A stretch of DNA of 36,374 nucleotides from Caulochytrium protostelioides (lineage: Eukaryota; Chytridiomycota; Caulochytriomycetes; Caulochytriales; Caulochytriaceae). The DNA lies in contig ML014299.1 of assembly GCA_003615045.1 (NCBI GenBank), positions 1 through 36,374 of the forward strand, read 5' to 3'. Position numbers and translations under genes: made by a program. A model generated the notes under the pieces. It was not told the origin of the DNA. It saw only the letters and a program-made list of their open reading frames with translations, and searched no databases. Each line of letters opens with the position of its first letter. Position 1 is the stretch's first letter. Shown here piece by piece: positions 30,601 to 36,374 of this stretch.

Positions 30601-30828
30601 ACCGCCGCCGCGTCGCCGACGCCGCGTGGCCCGCCGCCGGCGGCCCGCTCGCTCGACTGGTCGCGCCGCGGCACCGGCCAGCCGGCCGGCAGCAACGGCA
30701 CCCCGTCGCCCTCGGGCTCGCCGGCAGCCCCCCGCGCCGCGCCTGGCGCGGGGCTCTTCCAGGCCCGTGGGCCCAAGCGCGACCCCAAGCCGACCTCGTC
30801 GGTGCCGTCCGGCAGCTGGCGCTCGTAA
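27637..30828 (+). CDS. eIF3a: Translation initiation factor eIF3 subunit A
   Basis: This is a 1063-residue protein starting MPPYYQSNRPENALKRCEDL, the highly conserved eIF3a N terminus. It continues VGQPEAALKILHEVIMSK, MEPILMRFVELCVALRRGKL and QFKNVSQNTSVLPIDRVM. eIF3a is the largest scaffold of eIF3 on the 40S subunit. The TPR-like N-terminal half leads into a PCI domain at about residues 320-570 (for example LMQQLARVYQTVPLARVRTL). Residues about 640-950 form a long charged coiled coil rich in Arg/Glu/Gln/Ala (the spectrin-like region that binds eIF3b and others), and a Pro/Ala/Gly/Ser-rich tail ends the protein. Length is between yeast (about 960) and human (about 1380). The start is supported by family conservation and an ATG preceded by ATC (A at -3). 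Strong third-position GC also creates a long meaningless antisense frame. Confidence 0.96.
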   Translation: MPPYYQSNRPENALKRCEDLESVGQPEAALKILHEVIMSKHARVAPLDVMEPILMRFVELCVALRRGKLAKEGLIQFKNVSQNTSVLPIDRVMKHYIALTEARLAAAQAEADAINANAATASAKPEGEAAVEDLETVETPETLILATVTGEDSKDRTDRQLVTPWLRFVWEVYRQALDILRNNARLEILYHTVSHQAFHFCLKYERKTEFRRLADLLRLHVTSAQKYSHQDHTISLNEPATLQRYLETRLLQLNIANELELWQLAFTSLEDIHTLFRLSDKAPPAAYLSTYYEKMARVFLVGGNQLFHAAALAEYYAVQVQTGHLSAEEHDRLAAAVLLAAISVPLTTASANARARRPVATATTHNLHLMVSALDSSQVDDTRAHAIKLAQLLHLPEVPTRAGLIAAALHAAVVHPAAQGRTFALVKAVHTALEIDFNPLGMCATLAPHLAALMANDAAAAEAAKAAVTAAPAVPAKADAKALALASAGTPLEFWRYVAPLNAVVLTRLMQQLARVYQTVPLARVRTLAGALPAPFAADARALEAAAMAACRRGELALRIDHAADTLSADTVRFGNSVGNNAGPSADAGVDQLRNQLAHMAVAFTAVAYRVDDDLQQAQRARRAAAVTAARLAAVAEHDATVLRRYVAERKKEMVAHVQRKRQDEERQARRERLQREEDEKRERLEAEARQRQEASRLAEMEQIEKEQALAAQQVIFEQLQQAGVKIDKKTLERMSPEELKDLQNQQIRKEREDLRHKIAALARRIDYTERAYRKEELPLLAADYEKQQQMDRIFHDAKVAAEREEAAAKHASDLILRDRFARMQPDYDAFRAKYDALQQDVIARRVAEAEAAKRQARAHRIQEARQRKYEELVRAEQQREAEEAAAAEAERQRLAEEQAERERAEAEAKAAAERAEAAARAAAERQRLDEIAAIQARRDAEVEARMLAERQRALAASTPAARTPIDFSNARRGPGPAGVPVPAAAATTAAASPTPRGPPPAARSLDWSRRGTGQPAGSNGTPSPSGSPAAPRAAPGAGLFQARGPKRDPKPTSSVPSGSWRS

Positions 30829-31361
30829 AGGCGTGTGTCGATGGTGGGCCAGCGCAGAGGCAGACCGTGGCGAGCGGTTTGTTGCTGACCTGACAAACAT
30901 GGCTCCGTGAGGTCGTTGAACCACGGCTTCCGCCTGTCGTCACCTGCCTGCGCGGTCATCCGTCTCTGCCCCTGCTCTCCCTGCTCGGCCTGCGCCTGCT
31001 CGCATGCGGTTATCGTTCCACCCCGTCGTTCCCCTTCATACTTCATACTTTTTCCACCCCATTTGCCTAAAATTGTCCTCTTTTTCTTTCCGGCTTTGGA
31101 CGCGCGTGTCAGAAAAGCGAGTCGACGCAGTCGCGCGTTTCAAGGAGGGCGGCGGCCCTCGGCAGCCATCGTATCCATTTCGACGGTTCGACCCGGTCAT
31201 TCAAACGAGTCAGGGCTCTCATCGTTGACACCGTCATCATTGCAGGAACACCCTAGCTATAGCTATCCAACCTTCTCGTCGGCTCTGGACCTGAATTAAG
31301 ATAACGAAAAGTTGTTTAAAAGTTCAGAGCGCATCAGGAATGAAAAAGAGCACGTCATCGC
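30829..31361. other. Convergent 3' flanks of eIF3a and the ZIP gene
   Basis: About 530 bp between two genes that end toward each other. The sequence is T/C-rich on the plus strand (31020-31100) and AT-richer from 31240 to 31350, consistent with two 3' UTRs. No gene or RNA seen. Confidence 0.5.
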
Positions 31362-33173
31362 CTAAGCCCAGCGACCAATGATGGCCATGGCGGCCGCACC
31401 GGCGTAGAGCGAGAGCCAGTGGCCAACCTGCACGGCGCGGCTATAGGTGTGCATTTTGGGGTTGTTCACGAGCATGGGCTGAATGAGGCTGACGAGGGCC
31501 GTGTAGATGAGAATGCCGGCCGAGAGGGCATCGAAGATGCCTTGCACCAGCAGCGCGGTGGGCGCGTTGCCGTTGTAAGACGAATGGATGCCCATCCCGA
31601 TGGCCTGGCCGAGCGGCGTCGCGAGCGCATACCCGAGCGCCATCAGCAGCATCTTGGTGCGCGACTTGTACTCGGCGATGAGCAGCGCTGTGCCGAGCGC
31701 GAGCCCTTCGAAGAACTGGTGGAAGCACAGAGCCGCGAGCAGCGTGCGGGCCTCGGCGCCGGCGGCGACGCCGAGACTGATCCCGATGATCACCGAGTGG
31801 GCCGCGATGCCGACCTCGAGGATGGTCGTCGTGACGCGGCGCTCGTGGCGCGCAACGCGCTGGGCCGCCTTCGTGGCTTCCATGCGCGCCGCTTCCTTCT
31901 GAGCGCCCCACGCGCTCAGGTCCGCCTGCCACGCCGCGAAGCGGGCCTGCTGCAGCGCGAGCTGCTGGCTGTTGGGCACCAGCGTCTCACGGTCATTGCT
32001 GTGCTGCGAGCGCGGCAAGCTGAAGCGATCCGTGGGGTCCGCCGGCAGGCCGCCGGCCGGCGTCGCGTCCAGAGCGGGCAGGGCGCTCATCTCGGGCGCT
32101 CCCGTCGCAGGGGCCACGGTGGCGCCGCTGCCGCTGGTGACAGGGGTCGGTTTCTGCGCCATACTCATGGTGCACGGCGCCGTCAGACCGAAATCAAAGT
32201 CGGGCATCGCGGGCGGCATGCGGAAATCCCCGTGGGCCATGTGCGCATCAGCGTGGTTGGGGTCCAGCATCTCATCCAAGTTGTGCGAGTGAGTCGTGCC
32301 GCCAGAAGAGCCCGAGAGGGCGTACTGGAGGGTCTGCATGGCAAAAATGGCGATAATGACAAACACGGCGCTGAACGCGGTATACTCCTCGTGCCACGTC
32401 TCGGACAGGCAGGGCGACGTCAAGGCTTCCTGGGCAGGCAGGAACATGTGGATAAAGCCGGTCGCGAGCACAGTTCCCGCGCCAAAGAGCGATCCCATCG
32501 TCAGGAAGCGGCGCAACATCGGGCGTTCGGCCCACGTATTGCCAATCCACATCGGCAACAGGCATCCCCCCAGCGAGACGGCGATCAGCGCAAAGATGGC
32601 GCCGATATGGAAGGAAATGCTATAGCCCGAGACTTCCTCGAACGCGCACGCCTCGGCCAGTGACTCGGCAGCCGCTAAGGCGGCAAGGTCCGTCTCGCTG
32701 TGTTCGCCCTCCTCTGCAGCGTGGTCGTGTCCCGCGTGGCCGTGGCCCGCGTGGTCCCCATGGGCGTCCGCCGCGACCGTGGTGGCCGTACTTTGCGGCG
32801 CGGCCTCGACACCGACAGTGCCGACTTGTTGGAGCGCGAGGGCCAGCGCCGCCACGACGACGAGCGCCGGAGCGGCGGCGGTGGCGGCGGCGGCTGCCGA
32901 AGCGGCCGCACGGGCCAGGGTCGCAGCCAGAGTAGGCGGGTTCGCGACGGCAGCTAGGGCCATCGTGGCCGGGCGCGCCACCACGGGCGCCGCCGAAACA
33001 GCCGAGGCAGCGGCGACGGCGGCCACAGGCGTGGCCAGGCAGCAGCAGCAGCAGCAGCAGCAGTAGCAGCAGCAGAGCGCGGCAGCGGCGAGCGCGCGAG
33101 CGGACATGCTGGCCGTGGGCCGTGGGCGACGGCGCACGGCCGCGGCCTGAGCAGGACCCAGGGAGAAGATCAT
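31362..33173 (-). CDS. ZIP-family zinc/iron transporter with His-rich segments
   Basis: This is a 603-residue protein. ATG 33173 is chosen for its context (CCACCATG) and its position before a signal-like segment; Met at 33107 is an alternative. ZIP proteins carry Zn2+ or related divalent metals into the cytosol. Eight membrane segments are visible, beginning with SFHIGAIFALIAVSLGGC (about residue 184). Helix 4 holds HSVIIG (His459) and helix 5 HQFFEG (His485, Glu489), the ZIP metal-site signature. A His/Asp-rich stretch (HGDHAGHGHAGHDH, about 135-155) precedes helix 1. A long variable loop between helices 3 and 4 starts with HSHN and holds further His residues. The unusual N terminus contains an eight-Cys run from a CTG/CAG repeat read in the TGC frame, inside the signal-peptide-like region. 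Plasma-membrane or vacuolar location cannot be decided. Confidence 0.92.
   Translation of the reverse strand: MIFSLGPAQAAAVRRRPRPTASMSARALAAAALCCCYCCCCCCCCLATPVAAVAAASAVSAAPVVARPATMALAAVANPPTLAATLARAAASAAAAATAAAPALVVVAALALALQQVGTVGVEAAPQSTATTVAADAHGDHAGHGHAGHDHAAEEGEHSETDLAALAAAESLAEACAFEEVSGYSISFHIGAIFALIAVSLGGCLLPMWIGNTWAERPMLRRFLTMGSLFGAGTVLATGFIHMFLPAQEALTSPCLSETWHEEYTAFSAVFVIIAIFAMQTLQYALSGSSGGTTHSHNLDEMLDPNHADAHMAHGDFRMPPAMPDFDFGLTAPCTMSMAQKPTPVTSGSGATVAPATGAPEMSALPALDATPAGGLPADPTDRFSLPRSQHSNDRETLVPNSQQLALQQARFAAWQADLSAWGAQKEAARMEATKAAQRVARHERRVTTTILEVGIAAHSVIIGISLGVAAGAEARTLLAALCFHQFFEGLALGTALLIAEYKSRTKMLLMALGYALATPLGQAIGMGIHSSYNGNAPTALLVQGIFDALSAGILIYTALVSLIQPMLVNNPKMHTYSRAVQVGHWLSLYAGAAAMAIIGRWA
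33040..33075 (-). repeat. CAG/CTG repeat coding polyCys in the ZIP N terminus
   Basis: There are twelve CAG triplets on the plus strand with one TAG interruption. Read from the minus strand in the ZIP frame they give TGC codons: three Cys, one Tyr, eight Cys. The same repeat in the CTG frame would give polyLeu. Confidence 0.85.
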
Positions 33174-33870
33174 GGTGGACTGGCGATGGCCGTCGGCTCG
33201 GGAAGCAGCAGAAGAGGTATGGGAGAGAACAGCAACCAAAAGAAAAAAAGAAAAGAGAATAGACGAGAGTAGAGAAGCGTGGAGCGGGGCAGTAGGCGGG
33301 GGCGCAATTTGCAGAACCCGGGTGATGATGACCGCCGGGTCGGACAATGGCTGGGGCGGAACGAAGCGGAGGGGTCGTGGGGATCGGTCGAGGGACCGGC
33401 AGCAACCGTCACAACAAATGGATGGGACAGGGGTCTCGTGAGCAATGACGGGCGATGCATTCGCGTGCCGATACGCGATACCGATGTGCTCCTTCACCTT
33501 ATATAGCCGACCGCTGGGTCGCGTCGATTCCGTGGGTTCCGTCGGTTCCCGGCGCGTTTTGAATCGGGGGCTAGCCGCCGGCCGCGCCGCGTGCCGCGCC
33601 GTCCTCACGCGCGCCGTCCTCACGCGCGCCGTCCCGCCGATACCTAGGCGTGTGCTCCGCCAGGGCTCGCGGCGACCGCATGCAGGCACGGGCTCGAGTG
33701 AGGGGGAGTCACAGACGCCGCCGCCGCCGCCGCCGCGACATGACACACGCCCACCGCACGGTGGGGAGGCGGCCTTGACGGCGAGATTGTGGAGTCGTCG
33801 GCATGGCCCACCCGGCGGCGGGCGGCGGTATGGACCCGTGGCATCGGCATCGGCATCGGCATCGGCATGG
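33174..33870 (-). promoter_or_regulatory. Upstream region of the ZIP gene with a TATA box
   Basis: On the minus strand TATATAA lies at 33505-33499, about 330 bp before the ATG. A pyrimidine-rich stretch at 33265-33240 (plus strand A/G-rich) is typical of fungal transcription starts. No perfect Zap1-type ACCTTNAAGGT site is seen. A 16-bp direct duplication (GCCGTCCTCACGCGC) lies at about 33598-33630 and (GGCATC)n at 33840-33869. The ZIP frame stays open upstream to 34169, but its composition and lack of homology argue against coding. Confidence 0.45.
33840..33869. repeat. (GGCATC)n microsatellite
   Basis: Five tandem GGCATC units in the ZIP upstream region. The composition is similar to the tract at 7441-7470. 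Confidence 0.85.
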
Positions 33871-35870
33871 GACGTCGCGGCCGCGGCGGAAAGCACGGAG
33901 ACCGTCAACCGTTGTGCGGCCGTCATCGACGCGGTCGCCGCTGCAGTCGTCGCGCCTGTTCCCCACAGTCGCCGCTGACCTCCCCACGAGAAAGGAAGCC
34001 GCGATGGGCGGTGGACGGTGGGGAACGGCCCAGCGCCTCGCCTACACCCCCGCCTCTCTACTCCACTCCACACCACTTGACCACGCCGCCCGACATCGAC
34101 GGCTGGGGCAGGCACGCGCGTCGGCTGGGCGTGCGGCCGGCCCGGTCCCGTCTCGCCTCCCCGGCACACGGATGGAAGGCCGTCTCGGAGATGGTGCCAT
34201 GGCTGACTGGGGCACCGGCAGCGGCGCTGTGGGGCTGAGCAGCGCGTCGCGAGGGGTAGAAGGGGGCCTCAGCGCAGCGCCAGCCAGGACAGGGCCAAGT
34301 CGGGCCACCGCCGCTACCCGGCGCCGTGAAGGCCACTTGTCACAACTTCCTGTCCTCGGGTGCCGGATGGCACAGGCACGGTGGACACGGCTCTGTCGCG
34401 GTCCATCGAGCTTGACGACGTCGCATGAACGGGAATCGCGGTAAGACGTCCCGCTCGGCATCGATCACCCGTGAGAGCAGTCATATCGGTCGGCGGCGCT
34501 CGCGGGAGTCCTGGCGCTCACGGGCGCTAACGGACGCGGCAGGAAACGCGCAGAACGCATGACGAAAGAAGGGAGCAACAGATGGGATCCGTCATGCGCT
34601 CCGCACGGAATGCATCAATGTCATGGCAGGCGGCACGATGTCGACCCACCCATCTGCCGGAAAAAGCAACCCATGCCAAGCCGCAGTGCCGAGGCCGAAT
34701 CGAAACCCAGAGAAAAGAACCCAATTGAGGCACGCCCGGCCGAGCTCTCGCGCGATGGATGAAGCCGCGCATGGTGGAACCACATCAATCTACTTGAGAA
34801 CGATGCGCGGCTTTCGACGTTTCTGCTTGAACTGGGTGAGCGAACGCCTTGTACTTCGTCCCGACATCATGCGTTGGCACGGGAGGCCGATGATAGGCGA
34901 TGGGGGCGCCCCCCGCTGCTCCACACATCATGACCCCACTCTGGAGGCCATGTGGAGCAGAGGATGAGACGCCGTCTGGGCGCATGACGGGGCCGCGCCT
35001 TCGGCTTCGGACCTTTTCATGTTCGCAGTGGAAAGCATGGCAGAGGCGAAGCGCCCTCTGTCCTTCCGTTCAACTCCGCCACGGACACCGGGCCAGAGAA
35101 CTGGGGAAAAAGGGAAGGAACTCGATGGTCCGGAGCCGCCCGTGTTGCCGAATAATGCGCCGAAAGGCACCGATGGCGCTATTTCCGAGCGATGGCGCAA
35201 TACAGACGACAGCGCGCGGCTCGCAGCGCGCGGCTCGCTCGTCCAAGCCTAACCCCACAAAAACCGGCAGAGGAGGTCCGCGCCCGACCGCAGCGCAGGA
35301 TGACCGCACGGTGGGGTAGCAAGGTCGCATGGGCGTATCGCCATGCTGCCATCCACCGGGACACGCTCTGCGAAGAACACTGGCTCGTGCTCAGGCACTC
35401 TCAGGCAGTGCCATGATTGTGATAGTTTTGGTCTGGCCGAAGGCGCTAGCAGCTTCGCCACCATGGTTATTGACGGTCGTTTTTGGCTTGGCTGCTACTG
35501 GTTGTCACCACGGCGTCATCCTCTCGCCATCGCATGTCAATGGATGCGATGAAGAGGACTGCCACCATGACGTCTATGACTGTGCAAGAGGCAGAGTGGG
35601 GAAGAGCAAGTCATATGCATGATGATGTACTCGCCCCTAACATCAAGTGGGGTAGTAGGGTCGGCCGGGGCCGGGAAGAAACTACAAGGTGGTCCACGTA
35701 TAAGGCGTCATGTCCGCTGAGTCGGAGATGCGGAGACTAGGATACATGTCGACCTTACGTATCGGCGTCACGTACCCGTCATACCGAAGGCGTTGGACCG
35801 CAACCCGGAGCAAACCAAGTTGCAGCCCAAGATCATCAAGCTCATCGGACACTGGAACCCAAATGCACCC
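33871..35870. other. 2-kb interval without supportable genes
   Basis: GC-rich to about 34450, then less biased. Several open frames of 60-210 codons occur on both strands, none with a recognisable domain. A GGGGGCGCCCCC palindrome lies at about 34904. I see no tRNA, rRNA or transposon ends here. Confidence 0.45.
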
Positions 35871-35970
35871 CGCTTGGGTCGGGGACCCCTAGGGGCACCA
35901 CGGAGGGTATGGCGTGCGCGTGATGAGGTAAGGAAGGGCCTATACGATCTCGTAAAAAAAATATATTTCA
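35871..35970 (+). repeat. Solo Fanzor 3'-end element (copy E)
   Basis: The plus strand reads CGCTTGGGTC, then GGGGACCCCTAGGGG, CACCACGGAGGG, a GCAC/GTGC stem, AGGAAGGGCCTATACG and TCGTAAAAAAAATATATT. It is closest to copy D and aligns block by block with the tails of A, B and C. No nuclease motif precedes it. Its A/T-rich end lies about 18 bp before the point where the copy B sequence begins (35988), in the same orientation. Confidence 0.6.
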
Positions 35971-35987
35971 AAAAAGCCATCCATAAC

Positions 35988-36270
35988 AAGTTGGTGAACT
36001 GCGATCTCAATGACGTTTTGAACATCCGACGCTGCCTGGCCCCACCCGTCAGGCCTACTGTGTTACGCTACGCTGCGGGGCAAGATAAGCCGCAGCCCGC
36101 GATCGGCAAGCGCAGCCGATGCTCGACCGAATGCCGACCGCTTCATTGGGGGGTCGCCCCCAGGGGGCACCAAGGAGAGCGTGCTGTTCGTGCTGGGTCG
36201 TCTCAGGGAGAGCCTACATATACGAGCAGGTACGCTCGTTCGAAAAAGATATCTAAAACGAATACATAAT
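35988..36270 (+). pseudogene. Fanzor/TnpB-like 3' fragment (copy B)
   Basis: This plus-strand mirror of copy A, starting inside the zinc-finger/RuvC-III region, reads LVNCDLNDVLNIRRCLAPP. It keeps the RuvC-III Asp and the whole tail including the guide-RNA-like hairpins (G-run at 36148, GCAC/GTGC stem, hairpin 36222-36239). Everything 5' of RuvC-III is missing and replaced by copy E, so it is a fragment. It differs from copy A at only three positions. Confidence 0.7.
36139..36262 (+). ncRNA. Candidate Fanzor guide-RNA scaffold (3' end of copy B)
   Basis: Same structure as the copy A tail, with one change in the second G-run (GGGGGG to AGGGGG). The C5 run at 36157-36161 could pair with either flanking G-run, which gives two alternative hairpins or a pseudoknot. 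Inference; no expression data. Confidence 0.4.
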
Positions 36271-36374
36271 TGAATTATCTACGATGAATGAAAAGGAAGA
36301 AACAGCACAGGGCCAGCCTGCAGGAGAGTCCGCGTTGGGCGTCGCATCAGAGGCGGGGCGCATCCTGCGCCACA

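Larger units (their letters stand above)
35988..36374. repeat. Right arm of a 387-bp inverted repeat
   Basis: This is the reverse complement of 465-851 with three substitutions. The inner boundary at 35988 is sharp. The outer boundary is the window end. By mirror symmetry, a CsbD-like stop codon would fall 48 bp beyond the edge, on the minus strand. Confidence 0.95.

Noticed and set aside
27559-30924. 1121-codon open frame antisense to eIF3a
   Set aside because: It mirrors eIF3a, whose strong third-position GC removes stops on the other strand. The translated product is Ala/Arg/Leu/Gly-rich low complexity with no domain.
31170-31200. GGTTCGACCC as a tRNA B-box
   Set aside because: The pattern is imperfect and no matching A-box, anticodon stem or acceptor stem can be folded around it.
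33174-34169. N-terminal extension of the ZIP transporter frame (330 more codons)
   Set aside because: Low-complexity, without homology, contains a likely TATA box and repeats; ATG 33173 has a good context and precedes the signal-like segment.
34900-34925. GGGGGCGCCCCCC hairpin as a possible sixth Fanzor tail
   Set aside because: It lacks the following stem and the GCCTATA block seen in the five accepted copies.
1-36374. CRISPR array, rRNA, telomere repeats or LTR-type elements
   Set aside because: No regularly spaced direct repeats with spacers, no rRNA-like sequence, no telomere-type array at either end, and no reverse transcriptase, integrase or long direct repeats were seen.

Overview
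The window is GC-rich nuclear DNA of a fungus. It carries single-copy eukaryotic genes (eIF3a, eIF3l, a CaMKK/Snf1-activating kinase, a ZIP metal transporter, an AIM32-like Fe-S protein). Every recognisable gene is one uninterrupted reading frame, so introns are rare or absent here. The presence of eIF3l argues against budding yeast. Remnants of a Fanzor (eukaryotic TnpB) element fit a zoosporic, chytrid-like fungus, where such elements are well known, but a GC-rich basidiomycete cannot be excluded.

Layout. 187-417 (+) is a small CsbD-like stress protein. 465-1262 holds the tail of a Fanzor element (minus strand) and a separate solo copy of its 3' end (plus strand). 1628-6283 (-) is a large CaMKK-type kinase. 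6284-9546 is a gene-poor interval. 9547-14994 (-) encodes a 1815-residue disordered protein with a polyQ tract. 16072-18012 (-) is eIF3l. 19367-19920 (-) is a second, older Fanzor fragment. 20022-21203 (-) is an AIM32-like sucrase/ferredoxin-family protein. 21946-24390 (-) is a Ser/Pro-rich disordered protein with S-x-L-P motifs. 24391-27636 is a long intergenic interval with a four-fold CACGTG cluster. 27637-30828 (+) is eIF3a. 31362-33173 (-) is a ZIP transporter. 33174-35870 is its upstream region and has no supportable gene. 35871-36374 holds another solo Fanzor tail, then an inverted, 99% identical copy of 465-851.

Functional links. Two eIF3 subunits lie about 10 kb apart, but nothing else suggests a pathway cluster. 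The most interesting layer is the mobile one. The 3' end of a Fanzor-like element occurs five times: two arms of an inverted repeat, one diverged copy and two stand-alone tails. All share a G-run/C-run hairpin followed by a small stem, and this holds even where no nuclease coding sequence is attached. That is what a guide-RNA (omega/fRNA) scaffold at an element end would look like. The 387-bp inverted repeat also includes 3' flank of the CsbD gene, so a second CsbD gene is predicted just beyond the right edge.

Limits: starts were chosen as the first ATG in frame. Family assignments come from motif recognition only. Many long open frames here are by-products of high GC and are not reported as genes.
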